Source: Streptomyces lydicus (GTDB taxonomy: Bacteria; Actinomycetota; Actinomycetes; Streptomycetales; Streptomycetaceae). Taken from it: DNA of 64,000 bases. The stretch spans positions 21,926-85,925 of the forward strand of contig NZ_JNZA01000029.1 in NCBI RefSeq assembly GCF_000717345.1. Reading direction: 5' to 3'. Below, in pieces: positions 1-7,675 of the stretch. The translations under genes were made by a program, and so were the position numbers. Position 1 is the stretch's first letter, and each line of letters begins with the position of its first letter. The notes under the pieces were generated by a model. That model saw nothing but the letters and a program-made list of their open reading frames with translations. It had not been told where the DNA came from and ran no database searches.

Positions 1-318
1 GGCCAGCGCGCCGGGTGCGAACTCCTCGATGTGCTCGGGGTGCAGCAGCGCGTCGGCGGTGAAGGCCGGGGCGTGGCAGCCGTCGGCGAGCAGGCCGGTC
101 AGCGCGGCGACCCGGGCGTCCAGCTCCTCGGTTCGGCGGCGGGCGTCGGCCTCCCGCTGCCGGCGGTATTCCGCCTGCCGCTCGCGGTGCATCCGCGCCA
201 TCGCGCGCTCGGCATCCCGGGCCTGCCGCTCCTGGTCGCGCTGCTGCTGGGCGTACGCGCGGCGCTGGGCTTCCTCGCGCCGTTGCTGCTGACGCTGCGC
301 CTCGGCCCAGACGGCCAT
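1..318 (-). CDS. Coiled-coil protein, N-terminal part (runs off left edge)
   Basis: An open frame of 106 codons starts at the ATG at 318-316 and leaves the window at base 1, so only the N-terminus is seen. The first 70 or so residues are a run of Gln, Arg, Glu and Ala that will form a charged helix or coiled coil. They are followed by a less repetitive part beginning around 'ELDARVAALTGLLADGC'. Streptomyces proteins that start this way usually continue into a Mrr-like restriction-endonuclease domain; that is memory of the family and cannot be confirmed because the C-terminus is missing. Third positions are strongly G/C, as expected for a real gene. Confidence 0.6.
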   Translation of the reverse strand, partial: MAVWAEAQRQQQRREEAQRRAYAQQQRDQERQARDAERAMARMHRERQAEYRRQREADARRRTEELDARVAALTGLLADGCHAPAFTADALLHPEHIEEFAPGALA

Positions 319-387
319 TAATCCATGGGAACGGCGGCTCATGTCGTCTTCGTCCTCCCCCCGGGGCGCCTGCCCCCGGAACCCTGT

Positions 388-419
388 GGAAGCGGTTTCA
401 CCTGCGCTGTTGCAGGTGA
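388..419. promoter_or_regulatory. LacI-like half palindrome beside a perfect inverted repeat
   Basis: Bases 388-401 contain TGGAAGCGGTTTCA, an imperfect dyad of the kind bound by LacI-family sugar regulators. Directly joined to it is an inverted repeat with 8-base arms, TCACCTGC at 398-405 and GCAGGTGA at 412-419. The site lies upstream of the coiled-coil gene and downstream of the DUF1330 gene, so it could be an operator or the hairpin of a weak terminator; there is no T-tract. The rest of 319-520 shows nothing recognisable. Confidence 0.3.
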
Positions 420-520
420 CTTTAGCGGGGGGCGCCGGGCCCGGACCGTGCGGGACGACGAGATCCGGCACCGCACGCCGTCGCGCCTGTTCGCGCAGGC
501 CGGGGCCACCGGGGCGGCGC

Positions 521-859
521 TCAGGCGGCGGCCTTTCCGGCGGCGGCCGTCGCCGAGGCGTCGTAGTCCGCGGCGACTCCGGGGACCAGGACGGTGTCCC
601 CCTCGATGTGCCGGGTGCGCAGCGGAAGGATCTCCCGGTAGGCGGGAGAGTCGTACCAGGCCCGCGCCTCGTCCATGCCGGGGAACTCGATGACGACGAC
701 GAAGCCGGGCCAGCTGCCCTCCAGGACCTCCACCTGGGCGTTGTGCACCCGGAACCACCCGCCGAACGGCTCCATGGTCGCCTGGATCCGCTCCATGTAC
801 TCGGCGATGTCCGCGTGCGGCGAGGCGGAACGGAGGTGCGCGATGGCGAAGGCGCTCAT
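521..859 (-). CDS. DUF1330 domain-containing protein
   Basis: This 112-residue protein begins MSAFAIAHLRSASPHADIAE and has the small ferredoxin-like alpha/beta fold signature of DUF1330: a conserved 'G.F.V..G..EVLEG.WPGFVVVIEFP' stretch, then 'A..WYDSPAY.EI.PLR', at residues 34-81. Family members are about 95-110 residues long, so it is complete, with a short Ala-rich tail. No enzymatic role is established for the family. The ATG at 859 was chosen because conservation begins right after it. It is divergent from the alpha-galactosidase gene, with about 160 bases between the starts. There is no evidence that the two are functionally linked. Confidence 0.85.
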   Translation of the reverse strand: MSAFAIAHLRSASPHADIAEYMERIQATMEPFGGWFRVHNAQVEVLEGSWPGFVVVIEFPGMDEARAWYDSPAYREILPLRTRHIEGDTVLVPGVAADYDASATAAAGKAAA

Positions 860-1018
860 GGGTGCTGCCTCTCTCTTCGGCAGACGGCGGTCGCGGTGCC
901 GTCCACGTTTCGGCGGTTGCTTCGCGGTCCACATTCCCAGCCGTGGGCCGGCGGGTCGATTACCTCCGGCGTCATCGCCGTCTCCCCCGTATCCGGTACG
1001 TCGCGAAGGGAACTCGTC

Positions 1019-3127
1019 ATGGAAGACCTGCTGCACTTCCGGGCCGCCGGGGCCGGCCTGGTGCTGGATGTGTCCGGGAACGGTCTGCCGCGCGTCGTGC
1101 ACTGGGGCGCCGACCTCGGGGAGTGCGGGCCGGGCGGGCTCGCCGGGCTGCGCACCGCGGATGTCGCGCAGACCGTGTCCAACGCGCTGGACGAGCCGGT
1201 CCCGTTGAGCGTGCTGCCGCAGCAGTCGGCCGGCTGGCCCGGTACGCCGGGCGTGGCCGGGCACCGGGCCGGCTCGGCGGCGGCGCCCGCGTTCACGACG
1301 CGTGCCCGGACCGTGGACGCGGGGCAGCGCCGGCTGACGGTGACGGCGGTGGACGCCGACGGCGGGCTGGCACTCACGCTGGAGACCGAGCTGACCGGGG
1401 CCGGGCTGGTGCGGCTGCGCGCCGAGGTCACCAACACCGGCGTCGACGGGTACCACCTCACCGAGCTGGCTCCCGCCCTGCCCGTGCCGTCGCACGCCAC
1501 CGAGATCCTCGACCTGACCGGCCGGCACCTGCGCGAACGCGCCCCGCAGCGGCACGCCTTCACGCTCGGCACCCATCTGCGGGAGAACCGGCGCGGGCGC
1601 ACCGGCAGCGACGCGACGCTGCTGCAGATCGCCGGGACGGCGGGCTTCGGCTTCCGCTCCGGTGAGGTGTGGGGGCTGCACGTCGCCTGGAGCGGCAACC
1701 ACCGCTCGCTGGCCGAGCGCACCCCGGCCGGGCAGGCCGTACTGGCCGGCGGCGAACTGCTGCTGCCGGGCGAGGTCCTGCTGGCGCCCGGCGAGAGCTA
1801 CCGCTCGCCCTGGATCTACGGCTCCTACGGGCGCCACGGCCTGGACGAGCTGGCCGGCCGCTTCCACCGCCAGCTGCGTGCCCGCGCCACCCACCCCACC
1901 TCCCCGCGCCCGGTCACCCTCAACACCTGGGAGGCGGTCTACTTCGACCAGGACCTGGCCACGCTGAAGCGGCTGGCTCGGGCGGCGGCCGAGGTGGGCG
2001 CGGAGCGGTTCGTGCTGGACGACGGATGGTTCAAGGGACGGCGGGACGACCGTGCCGGCCTCGGCGACTGGTACGTGGACCCGGAGGTCTGGCCCGAGGG
2101 GCTGCATCCGCTGGTCGACGCCGTGCGGGGGCTCGGGCTGCGGTTCGGGCTGTGGGTGGAACCGGAGATGGTCAACCCGGACTCGGATCTGGCCCGCGCG
2201 CACCCCGACTGGATCCTCGCCGCGTCCCCGTCCCGGATGCCGCCCGCCTCCCGCCATCAGCAGGTCCTCGCGCTGGCCCGCCCGGAGGCGTACGCGTACG
2301 TGCTCGGCAGGCTGGACGCCCTGCTGCGCGAGTACCGCATCGACTACCTCAAGTGGGACCACAACCGTGATCTGGTGGACGCGGCGGCGCACGCGCAGAC
2401 GGCGGCCGTCTACCGGCTGATGGACGAGCTGCGGGCCCGGCACCCGCGGCTGGAGATCGAGTCCTGCTCGTCGGGCGGCGCGCGGGTGGACCTGGGCGTG
2501 CTGGAGCGCGCCGACCGGGTGTGGACGAGCGACTGCCTCGACGCGCTGGAGCGGCAGCGGATCCAGCGCTGGACCGGGCTGCTGCTGCCGCCGGAGCTGC
2601 TCGGGGCGCACGTGGGGGCGCCGGTGGCGCACACCACCGGACGCGCCCACACCCTGGACTTCCGGGCCGGGACGGCGCTGTTCGGCCACTTCGGGATCGA
2701 GTGGGACCTGACCGCGGCGAGCGCGGCGGAGCGGGCCCGGCTGGCGGAGTGGGTGGCGCTGTACAAGGCGCTGCGGCCGCTGCTGCACGGCGGGACGGTG
2801 GTCCGCGGTGCGCACCCCGACCCGGCGCTGTGGGTGCACGGCGTGGTGGCCCCGGACGCCGGGCGGGCGGTGTTCGCGCTGGTGCAGATGGCGACGAGCG
2901 TGCAGTCCCCGGCGGGCCGGGTGCGGCTGCCGGGGCTGGCTCCGGACGCGGCGTACCACCTGGCGCCGCTGCCGCCGGGGGACCGTCCCGAGGGGCCGTT
3001 CACCTCCGCGCTGCCGTGGTGGGAGGAGGGCGTGACGCTGCCGGGCCGGGTGCTGGCGGAGGTGGGCGTGCAGGCGCCGGTGCTGTTCCCGGAGCGGCTG
3101 GTGCTGCTGGAGGCGGTACGGAGGTGA
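1019..3127 (+). CDS. Alpha-galactosidase, glycoside hydrolase family 36
   Basis: The 702-residue product has the full GH36 architecture: an N-terminal beta-sandwich (about 1-300), a central TIM barrel (about 310-620) and a C-terminal beta domain. The catalytic nucleophile is Asp447 in 'LKWDHNRD' and the acid/base is Asp505 in 'WTSDCLDALERQR', preceded by the family motif 'ESCSSGGARVDLG'. It should hydrolyse terminal alpha-galactosides such as raffinose or melibiose; the lack of a signal peptide suggests a cytoplasmic enzyme working on imported oligosaccharides. The reading frame is open far upstream, but the ATG at 1019 follows a GAAGGGA ribosome binding site and gives the usual family length. 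No sugar transporter lies next to it. Confidence 0.92.
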   Translation: MEDLLHFRAAGAGLVLDVSGNGLPRVVHWGADLGECGPGGLAGLRTADVAQTVSNALDEPVPLSVLPQQSAGWPGTPGVAGHRAGSAAAPAFTTRARTVDAGQRRLTVTAVDADGGLALTLETELTGAGLVRLRAEVTNTGVDGYHLTELAPALPVPSHATEILDLTGRHLRERAPQRHAFTLGTHLRENRRGRTGSDATLLQIAGTAGFGFRSGEVWGLHVAWSGNHRSLAERTPAGQAVLAGGELLLPGEVLLAPGESYRSPWIYGSYGRHGLDELAGRFHRQLRARATHPTSPRPVTLNTWEAVYFDQDLATLKRLARAAAEVGAERFVLDDGWFKGRRDDRAGLGDWYVDPEVWPEGLHPLVDAVRGLGLRFGLWVEPEMVNPDSDLARAHPDWILAASPSRMPPASRHQQVLALARPEAYAYVLGRLDALLREYRIDYLKWDHNRDLVDAAAHAQTAAVYRLMDELRARHPRLEIESCSSGGARVDLGVLERADRVWTSDCLDALERQRIQRWTGLLLPPELLGAHVGAPVAHTTGRAHTLDFRAGTALFGHFGIEWDLTAASAAERARLAEWVALYKALRPLLHGGTVVRGAHPDPALWVHGVVAPDAGRAVFALVQMATSVQSPAGRVRLPGLAPDAAYHLAPLPPGDRPEGPFTSALPWWEEGVTLPGRVLAEVGVQAPVLFPERLVLLEAVRR

Positions 3128-3205
3128 GCGGGGCGGACCGGGAAGCGGTGTGCCGGCGGTGCGCCCCGGGCTCGTCCGGACCACCACGGGCGGGCTGATG
3201 CACCG

Positions 3206-4351
3206 TCAGTTCTCGCCGAGCGCCACCAGTTCCGTGCCGGCCAGCAGGAAGGCCCCGACCCCGAAGTCGGCGGTGGAGTCCCGGGTGACCGGCTGGCTGG
3301 ACTCCGGCCGGTCGCCGACATTCTGGACGTACCCGAGGAAGCCGTCGGGCTGCACGGCGGTGGTGACCATGGCGTTCCAGGCGCGGGCGGCCACCGGCCG
3401 GTAGGTGCCGCGCGGGACGAGGCCGGCGCGCAGTGCGTACGCCGTCCCGAAGGCGAAGAAGGCGGTGCCGCTGGTTTCCGGTCCCGGGAGGTGCGCGGGG
3501 TCGGCGAGGTTCACGTTCCAGAAACCGTCGGAACGCTGGACCGCGCGCAGTGCCGCCAACTCCCGTACGAGCGTGGCACGGTAGGCGCGGACCGGGGCGA
3601 AGCCGTCGGGGAGTACGGCGAGCACCTTGGCGTGGGCGGCGGCGACCCAGCCGTTGCCGCGCGACCACAGGACGGGTTTGCCGTTCGGGGAGGACATGCC
3701 GCCCGGCAGGAACCGCTTGTCGCGGTACCACAGGCCGCTGCCGGGGTCGTAGAGGCCGGGGCCGCCCTCCGCGCTCTTGGTGTGGGTGTAGAGCGCGTGC
3801 ATCGCGTCCCAGTAGGCGGGGTCGTCGCGCAGCGCGCCGAGCCGGGCGAACGGTGGCATCGCCATGTGCAGCGCGTCGTCCCACCACCAGTCGTCGTGCT
3901 TCTCCGCCGAGGTGGCGACCATGCGGCGCACGGAGTCCTCGATGACGGCGATCTTGGCCGGGTCGGGTGCGGCGTCCAGTGCGTAGAGGTCGAGGTAGGT
4001 CTGCCCCGCGCAGTGGTCGTCGGCGTGCCGGGTGGTGACGCCGTTGTGCAGCCCGTAGGCGTGCCGCTCGGCCCAGTCGCGCGCGTAGGCCAGATAGCGG
4101 GGTTCACGGGTGAGGCGGTGCAGCGCCATCAGCCCGCTGAAGAAGGTGGCGCGGGCCCACTGGTTGTCACCGGGGTCGGTGTGCGCGCCGATCCAGTGGT
4201 CGGCGACCTTGCGCAGCACGGCGACGATCTCGGCGCGGGCCGGCAGCCGGTCCTGCGGCCGGGGGCCGGGTGCGGCGGCGGCCGGGCGGACGGACAGTGC
4301 GGTACCGGCCGTCAGCGCGGCGCCGGCGGTGAGGAATTTCCGGCGTTCCAT
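3206..4351 (-). CDS. Tat-exported glycoside hydrolase family 88/105 (unsaturated glucuronyl/rhamnogalacturonyl hydrolase type)
   Basis: This is a 381-residue secreted enzyme. It opens with the twin-arginine signal MERRKFLTAGAALTAG and an Ala-rich hydrophobic stretch ending near residue 27. The body is an (alpha/alpha)6-barrel of the GH88/105 type, with 'DDHCAGQTY' (111-119), 'HDDWWWDDALHMAMPPFA' (152-169, bearing the candidate catalytic Asp) and 'LWSRGNGWVAAAHAKVL' (228-244). Family enzymes remove unsaturated uronyl residues left by polysaccharide lyases, for example from rhamnogalacturonan. It faces the alpha-galactosidase gene with 78 bases between their stops. A GGAGAGG-type ribosome binding site supports the ATG at 4351. 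Confidence 0.85.
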   Translation of the reverse strand: MERRKFLTAGAALTAGTALSVRPAAAAPGPRPQDRLPARAEIVAVLRKVADHWIGAHTDPGDNQWARATFFSGLMALHRLTREPRYLAYARDWAERHAYGLHNGVTTRHADDHCAGQTYLDLYALDAAPDPAKIAVIEDSVRRMVATSAEKHDDWWWDDALHMAMPPFARLGALRDDPAYWDAMHALYTHTKSAEGGPGLYDPGSGLWYRDKRFLPGGMSSPNGKPVLWSRGNGWVAAAHAKVLAVLPDGFAPVRAYRATLVRELAALRAVQRSDGFWNVNLADPAHLPGPETSGTAFFAFGTAYALRAGLVPRGTYRPVAARAWNAMVTTAVQPDGFLGYVQNVGDRPESSQPVTRDSTADFGVGAFLLAGTELVALGEN

Positions 4352-4916
4352 GAACCCACCTCTCCGGGAAGGACGGGAGGACGTGCCGTCACAGACAGTC
4401 CGTACGCATACATGAACCCCGTTCCTGCATGTGACGATGGCGGGGATATCGTGCCAGCCAATTCCCCTTTGCGGAAGGGCCTTTGAGGCCCCGGCCGGGC
4501 AGTCCGCCACGACGGCGCGTTGCCAACCGCACCTTTGTGGCATTACCTTCATCGGGTGACTACCGGGTCGGCCATGGGCCATGAGCGAGTGAGGTTCCCG
4601 GTCACCACGTGACCGCGTGGCGGGCCACCAGAGCCCCGCCCCTCCGCTCTCCAGCTTCTTCACTGCGCGCTTTCTGCTGTGCGCGCTTCCTCGACACGCG
4701 CCTTCCGCGCTGTCGCACGCACGGGCCCTTCCGTCCCCGTGCGCTCCTTCCCCACACATCTCAGGCAGTCCGCACCACGTCGATCGTGCCTCGGTCCGTG
4801 GTCGCTGCGCCCTGCCCGGCCAACGCTCCGCCAGGACGTCCGCCGGGCCGATTCGTCCTGCCCGCGCACCGTTCGCGGGCGCATCGACACTTCTCTCTCT
4901 GGAGTAACAACACCCC
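4352..4916. other. Long divergent intergenic region with candidate dyads
   Basis: These 565 bases separate the divergent GH88/105 and deazaflavin-oxidoreductase genes. The third-position pattern of a gene is missing in every frame. Two dyads stand out. One is ACATGAAC...GTTCCTGCATGT at 4410-4432, about 60 bases upstream of the hydrolase start. The other is GGTCACCACGTGACC at 4600-4614, a 6-base-arm palindrome. Either may be an operator. No riboswitch or small gene was recognised. Confidence 0.35.
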
Positions 4917-5756
4917 ATGCCGATGGACTTCAACCAGCAGGTCATCGAGGAATTCCGCGCCAACGGCGGGCGCGTGGGCGGCCCCTTCGAGGGCGGCCGG
5001 CTGCTTCTGCTCACCACCACCGGCGCCCGGTCCGGCGTACGGCACACCACCCCGCTCGGCTACCTTCCCGACGGCGGCGGACGCGTGCTGATCATCGCCT
5101 CCGCCGGGGGTTCCCCGCGCCACCCGGCCTGGTACCACAACCTGGTCGCCCACCCCCAGGTCACCGTCGAGGCCGGGGTCTTCACCTACGAGGCCCGGGC
5201 CGTCGTCCTGGAAGGCGCCGAACGCGACCGGGCCTTCGCCCGGGCGGCCGAGACCGACCCCGGCTGGTCCGCCTACCAGTCCAAGGCGGGCCGGGTGCTG
5301 CCCGTCGTCGCCCTGGAGGAGATCCCCGGCGGGCCGCCGCAGATCTCCGCCGCCTCCCCGGGCGCGGCGCTCAAGGCGGTGCACGACGGTTTCCGCCGCG
5401 AACTCGCCCTGATCCGCGCGGAGATCGCCACCTCGGGCGCCGGGCTCGGCGCGCAGCTCCGGGTGAACTGCCTGACCCTGTGCCAGGGCCTGCACAACCA
5501 CCACACCGGCGAGGACCGCGGCATGTTCCCGATGCTCGGGCGGAATCACCCCGCCCTCGCCCCGGCGCTGGAGCGGATGCGCGAGGAGCACGAAAGGCTC
5601 GCGGCGCTGCTCGCCGAACTGCAGCAGGTCCTCGCCTCGGAAGGCACCGACCCCGCGGCACTGAGCGCCGAGGTCGACCGCCTCACCACCGCGGTGGAGG
5701 ACCATCTGACGTACGAGGAGGAGGTGTTGATCCCGGTACTGGAAGCGCCCTGCTGA
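4917..5756 (+). CDS. Deazaflavin (F420)-dependent nitroreductase-like domain fused to hemerythrin
   Basis: The 279-residue protein has two domains. Residues 1-135 match the DUF385/Ddn split-barrel family of F420-binding oxidoreductases ('LLTTTGARSGVRHTTPLGYL', then 'HPAWYHNLVAHPQVTVE'). Residues 145-275 are a hemerythrin-like four-helix bundle with likely di-iron ligands His156, His193 or His196, Glu199, His225, His263 and Glu267 ('LHNHHTGED', 'EEHERL', 'EDHLTYEEEVLIP'). Known Ddn proteins reduce nitro compounds or quinones with F420H2; hemerythrin domains bind O2 or sense redox state. The joint activity is unknown. The ATG at 4917 follows GGAG at 4901-4904. The gene converges on the acyl-CoA synthetase. 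Confidence 0.88.
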   Translation: MPMDFNQQVIEEFRANGGRVGGPFEGGRLLLLTTTGARSGVRHTTPLGYLPDGGGRVLIIASAGGSPRHPAWYHNLVAHPQVTVEAGVFTYEARAVVLEGAERDRAFARAAETDPGWSAYQSKAGRVLPVVALEEIPGGPPQISAASPGAALKAVHDGFRRELALIRAEIATSGAGLGAQLRVNCLTLCQGLHNHHTGEDRGMFPMLGRNHPALAPALERMREEHERLAALLAELQQVLASEGTDPAALSAEVDRLTTAVEDHLTYEEEVLIPVLEAPC

Positions 5757-5789
5757 GTTCGGGCCCGCGACGGGCGGGCCGCGGACGGC

Positions 5790-7352
5790 TCAGATCGCGC
5801 CGTCGCGTCCCGCCCAGTACGGGTCCCGCAGCCGCCGCTTGAACAGCTTTCCCGACTCGTCGCGCGGGAGCTGCTGCTCGAACACCACGGCCCGGGGGAC
5901 CTTGTAGCCGGCGAGCCGCTCGGCGACATGGGCCCGTACCGCCGCGGCGCCGAGGCGCACGCCGTCCTCGGTCTCCAGGTGCGCGGCGAGCACCTCGCCG
6001 AACTCCTCGTCGGGGATCCCGAACACCGCGGCGTCCCGCACCCCGTCGAGGGCCAGCAGCGCACCCTCGATCTCCGCGGGATAGATGTTGACGCCGCCGG
6101 AGATCACCATGTCGTGGCGGCGGTCGCTGAGGTAGAGGAAACCGTCCTCGTCTAGGTGGCCGATGTCGCCGATGGTGACGTACCCGGGCAGGCCCGGCGC
6201 CTCCATGGCGGCGCGCTTGTCCGGGTCGCCGAGGTAGGTGAACTGCGGCCATTCGTCGGCCGGTTTGAGGTAGATGTCGCCGGTGGTCCCGGCGGGCAGC
6301 GGCCGCCCGTCGGGGCCGAGCACCGCGACGGCGCCGGTGCCGGAGGCCCGCCCGACGGTGCCGGGGTGGGCCAGCCACTCCGCGCTGTCGCACCACGTCA
6401 CGGCGCCGGTCTCGCTGCCGCCGTAGTACTCCCGCAGGACCGGTCCCAGCCAGTCGATCATGGCGTGTTTGATGTGCGGCGGGCAGGGCGCCGCGGCGTG
6501 CACGACGGAGGTGAGCGACGACAGGTCGTAGCGCTCGCGCACGTCCTTGGGAAGCCGCAGCATCCGTACGAACATCGTGGGCACCACCTGCACCTGCTCG
6601 ATGCGGTGGCGCTCGATCAGCCGCAGGAACTCCTCGGCGTCGAAGCGCGGCATCAGGGTGATGTCCAGCCCCGCCGCGAGCGCGAGGACCGCGTGCTGGC
6701 TGGGCGAGGCGTGGTAGAGCGGCGCGGGGATCAGCGTACGGCCGCCGGGAGCCACCGCGAAGTACTCCAGGAACCGTTCCACGGCCGCCGCCAGCCGGTC
6801 CGCGGGGACCGGCTCGCGCAGGACTCCCTTGGGACGCCCGGTGGTTCCGGAGCTGTAGATGACGGTCGGCGGTCGCTCCGCGGCGGGCTGTGCCAACGGT
6901 TCCCGGCCCGCCAGCCAGTCGTCGAGCAGCGGATGGGCCCCGGTGGGCGGTGGCGCGGCGATGCCGCAGGCGGCCGCGAGGCCGGCCGGTACGGGGGCCT
7001 CGACGATCCCTACGCCCTCGGGGAGCACGGCACCGACCGCGTCGATCAGGTCGGTGTGCGCGAAGACCACCTTGCTGCCGCTGTCGGTGAGCACATGCCG
7101 CAACTCTTCGTGCTTGAAGTGCCAGTTGACGGGGACGGCGCAGGCGCCGAGCAGGGCCGCGCCGGCGGTGATCTCCAGGTGGGCGGGCTCGTTGCGCAGG
7201 ACCACGGCGATCCGGTCGCCCGGTCCGACTCCCGCCGCCCGCAGGCCGGTGGCGATCCGTGCGGCCCGTTCGAGGAAGGCCGGATAGGTGCGCTCCTGGC
7301 CCGCGCAGCGGATGGCCGGGGCTCCGGCGTCGGACGGTACTACGGCTTCCAC
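5790..7352 (-). CDS. AMP-binding acyl-CoA synthetase
   Basis: This is a 520-residue adenylate-forming enzyme. The ATP/AMP motif 'VIYSSGTTGRPKG' lies at about 164-176. Further conserved pieces are the 'YGGSETGAV' motif, the 'YVTIGDIGHLDEDGFLYLSDR' core 8 region and the C-terminal catalytic lysine in 'ESGKLFKRRL' near residue 502. It should activate a carboxylic acid as the acyl-adenylate and transfer it to CoA; the chain length cannot be read from sequence. The GTG at 7352 was chosen over upstream codons because GGAGG lies 6 bases before it and because conserved sequence starts soon after. The gene stands alone, divergent from the fucosidase gene. Confidence 0.9.
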   Translation of the reverse strand: MEAVVPSDAGAPAIRCAGQERTYPAFLERAARIATGLRAAGVGPGDRIAVVLRNEPAHLEITAGAALLGACAVPVNWHFKHEELRHVLTDSGSKVVFAHTDLIDAVGAVLPEGVGIVEAPVPAGLAAACGIAAPPPTGAHPLLDDWLAGREPLAQPAAERPPTVIYSSGTTGRPKGVLREPVPADRLAAAVERFLEYFAVAPGGRTLIPAPLYHASPSQHAVLALAAGLDITLMPRFDAEEFLRLIERHRIEQVQVVPTMFVRMLRLPKDVRERYDLSSLTSVVHAAAPCPPHIKHAMIDWLGPVLREYYGGSETGAVTWCDSAEWLAHPGTVGRASGTGAVAVLGPDGRPLPAGTTGDIYLKPADEWPQFTYLGDPDKRAAMEAPGLPGYVTIGDIGHLDEDGFLYLSDRRHDMVISGGVNIYPAEIEGALLALDGVRDAAVFGIPDEEFGEVLAAHLETEDGVRLGAAAVRAHVAERLAGYKVPRAVVFEQQLPRDESGKLFKRRLRDPYWAGRDGAI

Positions 7353-7675
7353 GGGTGCCTCCCAGGACTGCGACCGACGCCGCTCATTGAACCGGCTGCC
7401 CCGGCCGTTCGCCAGGGCGCGCCCACCGCCGGGCGGCGCGCCCCGGGAGCCCACCGTACGCATTCAGCCATCCGCCACCCTCGCCGCGATGAGGTCCGAG
7501 GTATCTGGCCTCATCACGCTCAGCTCCACCAAATTCCGGCTCATTTCAGGGAGTTGCTCCGATGTTTATTGCTCCCGGGGTCTTCCCGTCCGGGTGGCGG
7601 GCCTGCACCATGCGGGAGGCACACGAGGCACGCACCGGATCGACCGAGGTGACCGTACGACCCGAGGAGCGAGCG

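Noticed and set aside
521..3187. Very long open frame on the strand opposite the alpha-galactosidase gene
   Set aside because: Stops are rare in all frames of DNA this GC-rich. The antisense product is Arg/Gln/Pro-rich without family motifs, while the plus strand has a complete GH36 enzyme.
7562..7675. Longer fucosidase starting at ATG 7562
   Set aside because: The extra 38 residues precede a clear signal peptide and lack conservation-like features; ATG 7676 has its own purine-rich ribosome binding site.
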